Origin: Calliphora vicina
Taxonomy: Eukaryota > Arthropoda > Insecta > Diptera > Calliphoridae
NCBI RefSeq assembly: GCF_958450345.1
Contig: NC_088780.1
Coordinates: forward strand, 118,372,226-118,436,225
Length of the DNA stretch: 64,000 bases
Reading direction: 5' to 3'
The notes under the pieces were generated by a model that worked only from the letters and a program-made list of their open reading frames with translations, did no database searches and was not told the origin of the DNA. Of the stretch, positions 23,496 to 34,915 are shown piece by piece (the first letter of the stretch is position 1; each line of letters starts with the position of its first letter). The position numbers were made by a program, and so were the translations under genes.

Positions 23496-23599
23496 GCATC
23501 CCATTATCATTAACGGAAATTTATTTTCTATACACTGTCGATATTTGAAAGCGAATCAAAGAATTATGTTTATTTTTGGATTAAATAAAATTATTATTT

Positions 23600-24430
23600 A
23601 TTGTGGCGATAAAGTGGGAAAAACCTAATTTAGAAAACACATTTGCCCAATTCACAAATGGTGTATGTCGTAATTTTTTTTATTAATGTTTTGTTTTTGT
23701 TTCGAAAAATTTTTTGAAAAATATTTATGACATACAACGCTACACCGCCACGACATCAATTGTAAATTTGGCAATTTTTTTTTAAATAATGTTTCAAAAC
23801 AAATGGATTAAGTCATTTCCTAAAGTAGAACACAAAGTTTAGTTCCATACACACAATTCGAATTATAACGTACCAAAAATTTGTAAATGTTGTTAGAATT
23901 TTGTTATGTATGTGAAATTTCATTTTAATTATGAAAAGAACTTGACATCTTTCCAAATATTTTCCACTTCATTAAATTTAATACTGTTTTATTCGCGTAA
24001 ATTTAATGAGTCTTCTATTGTGAATATAACGCTCCATTTTTAATTAATATAAATAAAAAAATTTTAAAAATTATTAAACTTTTTTCATATGTTATTCATA
24101 GTACAGTTTTAGGCGACATAATTAAAATTATATGGAAAAAATAAAAAAATCGTTACACTAAAGTTAAAAGTAAGTTCTAAAATTTTGGACCGATGTGAAA
24201 AAAATCTTACATATGGAAAAAAAATTTTTAATGAAAAGAAATCAACGTTCAAGCAATTGAAAAACTATGCATATTTTAAATATATTGTCGGTATTTAAAA
24301 CAACAAATTTCAAATAAACACTTTTTTCTGGTTTTTCTTGACAAATACTTACTGATTTGTGTATAACTAAAACATTTTTAAATTTGTCATTCATTTAGCT
24401 GTTTTTAAACAATGTTTTTGAATATATGTA
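23600..24430. other. AT-rich stretch without recognisable gene
   Basis: No supported coding frame or repeat ends. A short inverted pair (gtatgtcgtaatttt … atgacataca, 23660-23740) was noted but is weak. Confidence 0.4.
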
Positions 24431-24435
24431 CATTA

Positions 24436-24680
24436 GACATGCCCTTAAAAAATAGATTTGCTTTGGATGGGTCTTACTTTGTTCGTTAGTAGCTAAAACT
24501 AACTACTGCAAAATTTAAGTGAAAACGGATAACTAGAACACGTGCCGGAAATCGATTGAAAGTTGTAAAATTGGGTAAATAATGGTACTTTTTCCGATAT
24601 CTTAAAAAATGTCCCTATTTAAATACTGTTTTTTAAACATTTTCAATAAACCTAAGCTTCTAAAGAAAATTATCTGTGAT
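24436..24680. repeat. GACATGCCC foldback family, half copy
   Basis: Begins gacatgcccttaaaaaatag after TA and continues tttgctttggatggg, gtagctaaaactaactactg, cacgtgccggaaatcgattg, tttaaatactg. The same blocks occur inverted in the right arm of the 43062-43635 element. Only one arm is present. Confidence 0.7.
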
Positions 24681-24737
24681 TATTTTGAGTAATTATACAC
24701 CTAAGTGGCCCCCCTAACAACTGCCCTATCTGAAAAT

Positions 24738-24875
24738 AGTTAAGACGCGGATTTTGAGCTCATTTTTCTGTAGAACAAAAACAGGAGAATATACATATAT
24801 TTCACCAGTCAATTCTTCAGCAAAAATTAATACAATGGACGTTTTTTGAACACTTAAAGAAAGTTCCAAAAAATA
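24738..24875. repeat. GGGTATCAT foldback family, fragment
   Basis: gattttgagctcatttttct, gtagaacaaaaac, atttcaccagtcaatt and aaaaattaatacaatggac match the arm and spacer of the palindrome at 28394-28827 with more divergence. Confidence 0.6.
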
Positions 24876-24879
24876 ATTT

Positions 24880-25745
24880 TAGTTTTTTTTAAACATGCTC
24901 GATGAAAAGGAATTTCAAACGTTGCAAAACGGCACCAATATTTCCTTTCTATCAACAACCATTAAAAATGCCTTTTGATCGTGCATGGTTTAAAAAACTT
25001 TAATTGTAATGTATTAAAAAAAACAGTTTTTTCCTCTGCTGAAAATTTTTAAAGCAGCCCTGGAGGACACCAGCTTCAACATCAAAACCACTGCTCAGAA
25101 CAAAAATTGAATTTATTATCCCCAGTCTTTGGAAAAAAATTTATTTATAATATAATTATGATAAATTGCTTTTTACACATAAAAGTTTATCTTGTTCGAA
25201 GGACCATTTCTAAGAATAAGTATACGTAAGTATATTCGTTTTATATACATTTTTACCTTGTAACTTCCAGTAACAATGTGCAAAATTTTTATATTTTCCT
25301 GCGTAATACATTTTCATTGTTCTTTTATCTTTTATTCTACTTAATGAACGATGAGTGTATGATTATGTGTGTGATGCATTGGCCTCGACACTGTCATCAA
25401 AGTAAAAAATATTTTAAAAGTTTTCATATTGCACAAGAATTACAAAATTTCGCAGAAACTAATAGTTTTCGCAAAAGCAAAATACTCGTAAAATTATCGC
25501 AAATTTTTTATTGGATAATTTTCAACAATTTTTTGAAAGGTAAATCCAGGAAATTGCTCAGAGTTTTTAAAACAACGAATCCGGAAAATAAACCGAGCGA
25601 CATTTGAAAATATTTCGAATAATTTGTGACAGTCGTTCTCGAATGTTTTGTAAGTAAAAAATTCTTATAAAGTTCAATAGTGATACAATTTTCGAATACT
25701 CTGGTCAGATGGGATCGCTTATATTGCAACATTTAAGGATGCATG
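24880..25745. other. AT-rich stretch without recognisable gene
   Basis: No repeat ends or domains. The 109-codon plus frame at 25278 overlaps a 74-codon minus frame; both are Lys/Phe/Ser-rich and unrecognised, and I do not call them genes. Confidence 0.4.
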
Positions 25746-25747
25746 TA

Positions 25748-26645
25748 CAGTGGTGGCCAGCTAATTAGGGACAAAATTGTTTGCTGTATTCCATGAAATT
25801 CTCAATTAATTTTTAAAATATTTCCACAAATACATATGCAAAAGGATTGTTTTAACCAGAGACCGAAAATAACGGGTTCACTTTCATTTCAATGGTAAAT
25901 TCTCATTCGCAGCCATTTAAAAATAATGTTTAGTTATATATCACTGAGTGAGTGATTTATTCAAGAACATTTTAGGTTTGGGGTTGAGAGAAACAGAAAA
26001 GAAACAAATCATGAAAAATATATCGCAAAAATGAATTTGATGCAAATCAACGCTTCAATATATATATAAAATTTATCAAAAGATTAATAACAATTTAAAA
26101 AAAATTCTCATTTCTGTTACTCAGACTTCATTACTTCATACTTATCATATTATTTCCATAATTTGTTAAAAATTACTAATAATATGTTATTGTATGTAAA
26201 TAAAAGAGAAAGTAATAGTTATTAATCTCATACCAAACCATTAAAAAACAAGAAAAACGAATAAAGGTCATACCAAACCATTTAAATAAAAATCATTTTA
26301 TAACTGTTATTTTTAGTGATTTATTTTTATCACATAAATATAAATCACAATTTGGGTTTTTTGGTATATGGACGAGTTATTTTCGATTTCTGGTTTTAAC
26401 ACACAAGTTCATTTTATTCAGCTGAGTCAATTCATACATACATACATATTTACCACGAAAATATACGTTTTTTCTACAACATTACCAACAATTTTTTTAT
26501 ATCTTTGTAAATAACTGTTCTACCGATCTTTCCAAACATTTTATAGCAACTAAAACCGGTAATACTAAATTTCATACCCCTAGGTCCTTTTGATTTGGCA
26601 CTATGTATCGCACTTAAAATTCAGTCGATCAACAAAATTAAATAA
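25748..26645. mobile_element. CAGTGGTGGCC Tc1-like MITE, copy 1, interrupted
   Basis: Starts cagtggtggccagctaatta after TA (25746-25747). The interior matches the intact copy at 47180-47702: ttgtttgctgtattccatg, atttccacaaatacatatgc, tcaattcatacatac, taccgatctttccaaacatt, cgcacttaaaattcagtcga. The right tip is missing. A 536-bp hAT-like element is inserted at 25857. Confidence 0.85.
25857..26392. mobile_element. hobo-like hAT MITE nested in the 25748 element
   Basis: The left end cagagaccgaaaataac and right end gttattttcgatttctg are imperfect inverted repeats. The exact 8-bp repeat gttttaac flanks the element (25849-25856 and 26393-26400). The uninterrupted sequence gttttaacacac is present once in the sister copy at about 47282, proving the insertion point. 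CAGAGA tips and 8-bp duplications fit the hAT (hobo-type) superfamily. No transposase. Confidence 0.88.
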
Positions 26646-26869
26646 ATGGCTGTATGTAGTTATAGATGTTTGGAAAATTGTATGTGCTGCATTATCAAAC
26701 AAATCCATGTGTATATGAGAACAATATGTGTGATGATGAGTAGATCGAAGTTTACGCTTTGTTTCAATTTAAATGCATGATGATTATTGATGGTGATATA
26801 TTTATGTGTCCGTGCGTGTATATGTGTCTGCAAACATAACTCAGCAGTTATTGGTGATTGTCCCGAAAT

Positions 26870-26975
26870 AGTGGTTTAACCTATCACTAAGGGTGACAAC
26901 TAGTTACATAAGTAGTTACGTTAATAATTATTTCAACACATGCATTGACCCTTCTTGATTACAATGAGAACATTC
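26870..26975. repeat. ATCCCAGCAG-end repeat, inverted fragment
   Basis: Contains, in reverse orientation, the blocks seen at 7210-7320: gggtgacaactagttacata, agtagttacgtt, taattatttcaacacatgca, ttgacccttcttgattacaa. No ends are present. Confidence 0.6.
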
Positions 26976-26999
26976 TCTAAAATTGAAATCATTATTATT

Positions 27000-27920
27000 T
27001 GTTCTGAAATTATAGTAAATTTGAATAGTTTTGGGTTGTTTTATATTAGGCTGAATATTATTAGTTTTCGGCATGAAAAAACTGATTTCGTCCGGGCAAT
27101 ATTTTTTAGTATTTGAAAAGATAAATAAAGATATTATTGTCAGTAGTATCTGCTATTAATAAGGTGGTGATATGTGAATAAAACATATCATGACTTGTAT
27201 CTAAGAATCACTTGTTATACATCTCTGGAACTAAATTTGCAACATGCAAATTTGTAGACATGCGAATGCATAAAAATAAAATAATGTAAAGAAAGCAGGC
27301 ACATGAAACATGGATGCCCTATTATAAATGTGATGTTTTTCATTGAAATAAAAACGCTATGAAACATGCTAATCTCTGCATAATTGTTTGTTTTCTAAAG
27401 ATTCCCCGCTTATAGGAAATGACATGACGGCTTAAGACCTTTGAAATGTTTAAAAAAATGGAAATAAATATTCATTAATTTTATTTTATTTAATTTAAAA
27501 GCCACCATGATTTAATTAATGTTTTATTCAACTTATCATCTCTTCCTAGTAACTAGCCTTGAACTTGAAGCCGATTTGTTTGTGTTGAATGTTAAATACA
27601 TATATTTATCCCTTTATTTTTTATATTTTCTTGATTTAAAGTTACAAACTATATGTCTGATTAAATGCAAGACTAAAGTGTTCACGTCTGTTTGTTTTAA
27701 AGTGCCGACATTCAGTGACTCATAGATTTTTTCTTAATACGACTAACATTAAACAGCAGCAATCTCTAATTCTACTTCGTATCAGTTGAGTTGTTTTTGT
27801 GTGTTGTACTGAAGTGCCATAAATCATAAATGCAACATTTGTGCAACAAATGCAGCAGGACTTGCAATCTGTTTAATAGTAGTTAAATGCACGCAAATTC
27901 ATTTAAAGCAGCAACACCAA
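27000..27920. other. Stretch without recognisable gene
   Basis: No transposon ends and no domain. From about 27230 to 27920 composition is more balanced than usual here, with ATGCA/CATGCAAAT-type words; it may be old unique intron sequence. Confidence 0.35.
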
Positions 27921-27924
27921 GAAC

Positions 27925-28101
27925 ATGAAAAGTTTGTTAGTTTTATTAAGTGGAGAACATTTAAGAGAGAATGAGAAAAAGTATTGGCTACATTGGTTTT
28001 GTGCAACAAATAAAAATGGAAAAAAGTTGAATTATAAAAACTATGAGCAGGAAGGCCTAAACATAAAGTGGTTGATAATTCCAACGAAAATGAAGGTTTA
28101 G
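27925..28101 (+). other. Unassigned 58-codon open frame
   Basis: ATG at 27925 follows an aacaccaagaac context and reads to TAG at 28099. The protein has a Leu-rich start (MKSLLVLLSGEHL) and then a Trp/Lys/Asn-rich body (YWLHWFCATNKNGKKLNYKN). The hydrophobic start is too short for a convincing signal peptide and no family is recognised. It is listed because the region is less AT-rich and repeat-free. Confidence 0.2.
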
Positions 28102-28393
28102 TTTGTATAGTAAGTACACCATCTTTAAAACATATTTATTTTTATCACTTTTGCGTAATAACATTAGCTCAATCGAAATAGTCAGTTTCTTCGTACTTCT
28201 GATTTGTTGTTTCATGTTTCAAGGTTCATTAATTTAAAAGATTATAAAAAGTCATGAAGGAAAATTAAATCTCCCAATGTTGGCACCATCTGAAGAAAAT
28301 CATAACATTGAGACACTATTACATGACTTAGATACATTCTTAACTTTTTTTTATATATATTTATTAGAATTCGTTTGTGACCAGGTCACTTTA

Positions 28394-28827
28394 TTTGATT
28401 TTCGGGTATCATAATTTATATGAAGGTTTTTGCTCAAATAAAAATAATGACGTCCTTTTTTTTGGAAAATTTTCACTCCTTGTGGTGGTTCAACGCACCT
28501 AAAGACGCGCATTTTGAGCACATTTTTCTGTAGAGCAAAAACGGTTGAATATATTGCAAATCCGATTTCACCAGTCGATTGTGCATCAAAAATTAATACA
28601 ATTGTCTTTTGAATCCTTAAAAATAGTTCAAAAAACCAACAACAGGGGGCGAAATCTGATTTGCAATATATTTAACTGTTTTTGCTCTACAGAAAAATGT
28701 ACTCAAAATGCGCGTCTTTAGGTGCGTTGAACCACCACAAGGAGTGAAAATTTTCCAAAAAAAAAGGACGCCATTATTTTTATTTCCGCAAAAACCTTTA
28801 AAAAAATTATGATACCCGCAAATCAAA
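28394..28827. mobile_element. GGGTATCAT foldback element, complete palindrome
   Basis: Two arms of about 180 bp (28394-28578 and 28652-28827), roughly 90% identical when inverted, surround a 73-nt spacer. Paired blocks include gggtatcataattt, gaaaattttcactccttgtg, ttcaacgcacctaaagacgc and ctgtagagcaaaaac. Related copies lie at 14660 and 24738. The long minus frame at 28617 is part of the arm. Confidence 0.85.
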
Positions 28828-28984
28828 TTTTTTAAATTAACTCTAATATTTATGCATTTAAAATATTTAAAAGTACATATGTTTATAAAAAAGCTCAAAT
28901 TTTGTTTTTTATATGGAACAACTTTTAAATTTTCAAAATACCACATTTTGGCAATTTTGGAATATATGCAACATAGTTATGACT

Positions 28985-29245
28985 GAAAAGGTACAAATAT
29001 GCGTTGATTGCTTTAAAAAGATACCTAGTATTCCTTTATCAGCTAACACCCACCTTAAGTATATCGATCGATTAAATGATGTCCGTCTGGCTGGGTAGCT
29101 GGCTGGCCATGTTAACCTTGTGAGCAAAGTACAGGTCGAAATTTTAGATATTTCGATAAAATTTGGCACATATCATTTTTCAAGCACAATGACAAAGCCT
29201 ATTGAAACTAGCTGAAATCGGTCGTTAGGCCTTACAATAGTTCCC
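28985..29245 (-). repeat. Helentron/DINE-like fragment
   Basis: Aligns in the same orientation with 53352-53560: ctaacacccaccttaagtat, accttgtgagcaaagtacag, gtcgaaattttagatatttc, gacaaagcctattgaaacta, gctgaaatcggtc. Both ends are missing. Confidence 0.75.
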
Positions 29246-29249
29246 CTCT

Positions 29250-29775
29250 AAAATATGTTCACACTATATCATTATACATTTTCGTTTTTTGTTTGTCCCT
29301 TCTGAAATATAAGAAAAAAAATATTATCATTTCCTTTGCATTTCTTTAAATTTTAAAGAAATAAATTCCAACTGCATTTTATGCTGTCATTTTCATATCA
29401 TTCATCTCTTTGAATTTTTATTTTTTGCTTTCTTGTTTCTGCTGTAACATTTTATCATCTTGTATTTTTAAGATTTGTTTCCCTTTCCTTTCTTTTTGCA
29501 ATTGCATTACTTTTCATGGTTATTCTGTTGCTGGTTATAAGTATTTCAGCTGCTTAAGTTATTAATGACACTATCATGTCATTTCATAATTCTACAAGTT
29601 GTAGTAACATCATTATATGTAAGTTCCTCTTCAGCTTTATTAAATTCTAGAGAATATTTATTTAACAGTATTAATTAAAAACAAGCCAATTTGGTTGTAT
29701 GCAAGATTTTGTTTGAACTACTATATTTAAGCAAAAATATTTCTTCATTTTTTTCTTAAGATTAACAAAGTGCTT
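29250..29775. other. Stretch without recognisable gene
   Basis: Pyrimidine-leaning sequence with no gene or repeat ends. It directly precedes the fused splice site at 29814. Confidence 0.4.
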
Positions 29776-29780
29776 TTTTG

Positions 29781-29820
29781 CTAATTATGTGTATAACTTT
29801 TTCTTTCTTTCTAGGTAAGA
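29781..29820 (+). promoter_or_regulatory. Putative recursive (ratchet) splice site 1
   Basis: A branch-point motif CTAAT (29781-29785), a pyrimidine tract aactttttctttctttctag ending at 29814, then immediately the donor gtaaga (29815-29820). The acceptor and donor are fused with no exon between them, the arrangement of zero-nucleotide recursive sites in long fly introns. A second donor-like gtaatt follows at 29883, 68 nt downstream, as expected if the site is first recognised by exon definition. It lies about 29.6 kb after the candidate exon at 147-223. Confidence 0.65.
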
Positions 29821-29892
29821 CTTTGGATAAATACTAAAGGACATAAATATACCAACGTTTAACTTTGAGGGCAATTTATAAGGTAATTAGTA

Positions 29893-31072
29893 GGGTATCC
29901 ATTCGAATAATAATCGTTCGATTATTTTCGAATAACGAATAATCAAATAAAATTAATGCAAATATTTGATTTCATTTAAATATAATTTTTCATAATATTA
30001 AATTTAAATAAGTAATAATAAATATAAATATATAAATATATTTACTGAGTAGATGCTTATGTAAATGCAAATTATAATTACATATCTTTCCTATTTTTTT
30101 ATGATGGCATTTTTAAATAGTAGAGGTTTGAAAATACCGTCAACAGAAGCTACAATATGAATTTATATTGAAAATTTTTACTTTGAACGAAAAGATTATA
30201 TTGTTTCTAAAATCCAACAAATTTCTAATGTTTTTGGCAGTATTTCCATTGTAGATGAGTAACCTGATAGCTCCTTCTACATATATATAAATGTGAAACC
30301 GTTTCACAGAATATATTCTGTGTAACTTAGACTTAGGCAAAAATGGCTACGGGAAAGATTCCACGATGAACTGTGGGATATAAATAGATATGATCTAGGA
30401 AATCTATTAGGCTTTATCAGCGGAATACTCTGGCTATTTTTAGGTAACGGTAACTATGTGAATCCCAGTCTGTCATTATATCCTGACCTTCTTCTTTTTT
30501 CTTTGGACTTGATTTTTCACTTTAATTATCTTTATGTCACCTGACTTCATTCTTTTTTCTCTACAATTTTATTTCATCTCTTCACCTTAAGTTCACACCG
30601 GGTTTATACTTCTTAAGGGTATCACAATGAATCCTATGGGTCTCTGAGTGGAAGAGAACTTCTATAGTATACACCCCTTTCAAATCTGTCTATGCGATGA
30701 ATTATAGGTTCCACATGTGACGGAATATGGCGAATATGGTGGCGAAATATTGACATAATCACAATTAATTATTAAATACGCTATATACTCGTATTTGATC
30801 GTTTATGTTTAAGCAAATAATACAATCAAAATGATAGTTTAGAAGAAAGTGATGATAACTGTGACATCGAAACAGTCTTAAATGGTATTACAATTTATAT
30901 AAGTATGACCTTATAAAATGAAAATCAGAAGCTCTTAAATTATTTAAAAAAAGTCTATTAAATATTCGAATAATTCAATTAATTTTAAATGTGTGATCGA
31001 ATTATTAGAACAAGAAAAAATATTTTATTCGAATTATTCGAACAAAAGAAAAATCTTTTAATTTGGATACCC
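29893..31072. mobile_element. GGGTATCC-end element with TA flanks
   Basis: The left tip gggtatccattcgaataata (29893-29912) and right tip ending tttggataccc (31062-31072) are inverted, with TA on both sides. Subterminal ATTCGAATAATTCGAA repeats occur at both ends. The centre holds a LINE-like 3' end (30335-30730), which may be a later insertion. About 1180 bp. Confidence 0.65.
30335..30730 (+). pseudogene. Probable LINE 3' end (I/LOA-like), fragment
   Basis: An open frame without ATG from 30335 to the stop at 30542 begins RQKWLRERFHDELWDINRYD and continues LGNLLGFISGILWL. This resembles the short C-terminal tail of I/LOA-type LINE ORF2 proteins (L…F…WL). It is followed by a UTR-like tract, atgggtctctgagtggaaga … tacacccctttc (30635-30680). 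This is motif-level evidence only; the upstream reverse transcriptase is absent. Confidence 0.4.
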
Positions 31073-31930
31073 TAGCAATTAGACAAAAAATTTTTTTGAT
31101 TTTTTCAACTAAAAGCCACTTCTTGTTTATAAAATTTTTTGTTCTATTGTTAAGGCAAAGATATTATTTTTAAGAATTTTCTGAGTTTTTAGTAATTTTT
31201 CCAAAGAAACAATTTTGGTCTTTGAATTAGCACATTACACGCGTTCTGATTCACATTTCATTCTGCTAATGTCTAAAATTTAAATTTTTTGAATATATTC
31301 TTTCTAAATTTCATTTAAAGTAAATCGTTAAGGTAAAACACCTTAACGATTTCATCGAAGGTAACATAAATAAAGAATTAAAAAAATTCTAAATCTATGA
31401 AGAGAATCAAATCAAGAAACTATGATAAACACATTTTGTTCAATACACATCAATCACCACCAAATAAGTACATATTTTGCCTGCACTGCATGAAAATTGT
31501 TGTGTGATTTATTGTACAATTTATATTTATTCCAAGTATTACTTTATATAGATTTAGTTAAGTGCAAAATGGAAGCGAAATAAATTACACACAATCAACC
31601 ACACATGCTCGCAAATAAACAATATACTCAATTGTGATTTGTACTACAAATAGATTTCTAATCGTTCTAAGTAAGAATTGTAAATAATAAAAAAATATAT
31701 ATATCGTCATTTCTTGTTGAAGTTAATCGAAGGAAGCAGTATTGATAATAACAAATACCACTCAACATTGGCAAATAAATACATGTCTGCGTATATTTTT
31801 TCTATTGAGGAAAGAAAAACAACACAACAAAATGGTAAAACGAAAAATCGTTTCAGAAAAATAATAGGAAAACATAGAATAGTTTCTCCCCTTTGGCAAA
31901 AACTTGAACAAATAAGTGTTGCAAAGTGTA
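31073..31930. other. Stretch with a perfect 13-bp hairpin
   Basis: At 31322-31352 aaatcgttaaggt and accttaacgattt form a perfect stem with a 5-nt loop (aaaac). No gene is recognised. Three mutually overlapping frames at 31707-31971 lie in more balanced sequence but show no domain. Confidence 0.4.
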
Positions 31931-31932
31931 AA

Positions 31933-32122
31933 CATAGAGAATAGGACATAGAGCGGAAACTCTCCTTTCAAAGTCCTAACTCAGTTGTCAGAAACCTAAG
32001 TGGTGAGAATGCATAAGTAGAAAAAACTATGTGAAAACAAAAACAACTCTCTATGTGTGATTATTTTGAGTAATTTTTTTGTTTGAGTTTTTATTTAGTT
32101 TCCGCTCTATGTTTCTCTATGA
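31933..32122. mobile_element. CATAGAG-family MITE, copy 2
   Basis: Outer tips catagaga and tctctatg plus inner perfect arms catagagcggaaac (31947-31960) and gtttccgctctatg (32098-32111). Related by end sequence and internal words (gtcagaaacctaag versus gtcaaaaacctaag) to the 19776 insertion. Confidence 0.7.
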
Positions 32123-33540
32123 GTGTAAATGTTCCTTGCAAAAATATAAAGTGGTAATGTTTTACTTAAAATGTGTTTTTTCTGCTATACAAAAATACAA
32201 TGCTGTAGTCAGCAGTGATGTACAGATGTAACTGAGAGAAGTGTTTGTTTGTTTAATACCCTACTCTATGGATATACTACGGTGTTATATTAAGCTTTTG
32301 AAAAATTATCAGTTTTTCCATATATTAAAGTTTTCAATTTAAAGATGTACCCTCATAAACATTTTTTAAATGTATGATCCTTATTTCCATACAAAATTTG
32401 TATTTCTAATTTTTTTTAAATTTATTTTCAAATCTCATTTTATACAACAATGCACATCAAATGATAATGACTTTATGTTTCGTTTATGTCCTGTTTGAAT
32501 CAAAACATTTATTTTTCTGCAATATCTTATAATACATTTACTTTCTGAATCAACAAGAAGAAGTGTATATGTATTTGTTAAGTATGTGTCTGTATTGTGG
32601 CAACTCTTTCGTATGTAAACACAAAGTATTTACGAATGTGTTATATTGATTTCAATACTGTTGTATGTTTACAATCATACACTCCGAGTCGTATCAGTAA
32701 ATACTGTGAAAATGTTTCAAAAACTAACGATTCTACAGGACATTTGGATTTAATTTGGTTATGCGGTCAAAATTTGTATCCCCATTAAGTTTCATATTAG
32801 GGATACCAAACCGGACTGGATTTTCAAATCCTTTAAAATACATAAAATTTAAAATTTTCTTAGTTAAAAAAATATAACAAAACGTAAACTTGCCGTAAGG
32901 AATCTTTATCAGTATCGTAATGTTGACTCAAATATTTCTATATTTATTGAAAACTTAAATTTGTATTTCTTTTTCTTTTAAATATACATACATATAATAC
33001 CCTAACAAATTTTTAACCGTTAATACATTGTTGCGACCGTTAAAATATTAACATTTCAATTATTTTTTTTTTTGTTGTACGATTTAGTGTTAGTATTCTA
33101 AATTCTCAATTCAAATATTGCTAAATTCTAGTGATTTTATTGATTCTCAAAGGTATTTATTCATTACTTTCAGAGATGCATTTTTCATATAAAATATAAA
33201 AAAACCAAACGTTTATCGAACAAAATTTCTATAACAAATCCTGTTATTAATCTATGATAAACTTTATTTACTTTATTAGATATTCTTTGACAAACTTATT
33301 TTTACTCATCTTAACATTTGTATTTAAATCTCAATTTTCATAAAAATTGGAATTACCACGATTGCTTACTAAGCTAACGATATGTATGTATTTCGAGAGC
33401 TTATATTTTTTGTTAAATCTGTTAAAAGAAATATTAAAATGGAACCATCAACTTCAGGTATTTGAGAACATAAATAAATAATTTTTGTTCAGATAAATGT
33501 TTTGAAAATATTTTTTAAGATTTTTTTTAAAGTTCTCCAT
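32123..33540. other. AT-rich stretch without recognisable gene
   Basis: No gene, repeat end or RNA is recognised. Confidence 0.45.
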
Positions 33541-33979
33541 TATTGGGGTTTTTTCGACATATAGATTGAGTTTAAAAAAAAATCAGGGCGAGATCGGGTA
33601 AATTCCATTAAATGCTCTTAAAATATGAACTTTCAGCTTCTATTGGTTTATTGAGGTTTTTTACTTATTTAAGTTATAGTGAAAGAACTCCTCTTGCTAA
33701 AAAACGTATTCTGATACAAAATAGGTTAAAACATTTTTTTCTTACATTTTTTTTTTAAAGTTGTGTTTTTATGTATTTATGATTGTTCATTACAAAAAAT
33801 TATAATATTGTCTTTTGTGGCTTTTTTTAAAAAAAAACTGTACATTTATAAAATTTTGTGAAAAAGAAAAATTAGATTTTAAAATAAATTTATGTTTTAA
33901 ATTTTTTAATAGCATATTAAGTATGCTTTTATTTCCAATTTAATTCATTAATTTATCGCTTTCCATTCCAAAGTTACAG

Positions 33980-34182
33980 CATAAATTGTGAACTAAAGTC
34001 TTTTTTTCCAGAAAAAAAAATAATGCGCATAAAGGGTTAAAAATTTTTTTTTTTTAACCTTATTTTTCTAAAATGCTGTGTTTTTATGTGCTTATAATAA
34101 CTCATCAATAAAAAAATATAATATTTTAAAACTACGGCTTCTATGAATTAATCGCCACTTTGGGTACCATTCAACCCACTGT
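33980..34182. repeat. Orphan right end, Transib-like
   Basis: Ends …cattcaacccactgtg (to 34182) followed by cgtcg. The tip is CACAGTGGG on the other strand, comparable with the element at 17154-18218, and cgtcg fits the CGNCG-type 5-bp target of Transib. No left end with a matching cgtcg was found. Confidence 0.35.
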
Positions 34183-34201
34183 GCGTCGCTGAGCAATATG
34201 C

Positions 34202-34300
34202 AGGGATTCTCATATAGCAATTCTGTTTGGTTGGAGTCCATAGAGTATGGAAATACTCTATGGACCACTTTGTTTTGGTGAAATAATTTTATTCATAAAG
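34202..34300. repeat. Dispersed repeat, copy 2 (pair with 9833)
   Basis: ggattctcatatagcaattc, gagtccatagagtatggaaa and ccactttgttttggtgaaat match the 9833 copy in the same orientation. Confidence 0.65.
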
Positions 34301-34389
34301 TCTCAACTTCAAATTGTTTATTTTGTTTGAGAGTTATGGTATTTTAAAATCAGGATGCTCAGGAGCTCTTAAAACTAAAATTGAAACTA

Positions 34390-34915
34390 ATTGCTCTCTA
34401 AAAAGAGCATTGAGTAACAAATGGACCTCATCTTAGTCGGGGTAGTTGTCTCATCTACGAAGCCTTGATCTGGTTTTACTCTGTGCGAGAAGCCGAGCAA
34501 GAGGATGCGGGTGGCTTTGTAGTTTCAGTATATATTTATCACGGACTTTCTAAAACTCACCCTTCACTAGTGGCACTTCCAAGTCCCTGTGGATTTTTTC
34601 ATTTCTTATCAATACTGGAATTAATACTCAATACTGGAATTACTGGCCGTTCCTTACAATTGGATTCCATATGTCCAAATTGATTTTAAAACACTTCAAT
34701 ACAAGATGACTTTATTGTCGATGCTTAATTTTGATTGGTCATTGATAAACCAGTGAAGGTTTCTATATGCCGACACCAACTAAGTCGTCTATTCAAGTGA
34801 ATACCAAGCTATGTAACAGTATCTATCTTTGGAATGTTTATGTTATTTAGTGTGACTAGTGGAGAAGTCACCCCTTCTGAGAGTAAATGTGATGTGTTTC
34901 CTTTTGAGCTCATTA
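34390..34915 (-). pseudogene. Jockey-clade LINE reverse transcriptase C-terminus, decayed
   Basis: Reading the minus strand downward, with frameshifts and stops, the order of jockey ORF2 C-terminal blocks is preserved. KHITFTLRRGDF comes first (about 34900). Next are NNINIPKIDTVT then LGIHLNRRLSWCRHIE (about 34790), YRNLHWFINDQSKLSIDNKV (about 34740), and SVLKSIWTYGIQL then GTASNSSIEY (about 34660). Last are HRDLEVPLVKGEF then KVRDKYILKLQSHPHPLARL (about 34540-34500). At least four stops or frameshifts break it. There is no poly-A tail, promoter or upstream RT core, so it is a truncated old copy. Confidence 0.88.

Noticed and set aside
28617..28946. 109-codon minus-strand frame
   Set aside because: Most of it is the arm of a palindromic element present three times in the window.
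30430..30450. Fused splice-like site ggctatttttag|gtaacg
   Set aside because: It lies inside the LINE-like segment and lacks a branch-point motif.
31707..31971. Three overlapping frames on both strands
   Set aside because: They are mutual shadows, unrecognised, and partly run into the CATAGAG MITE.
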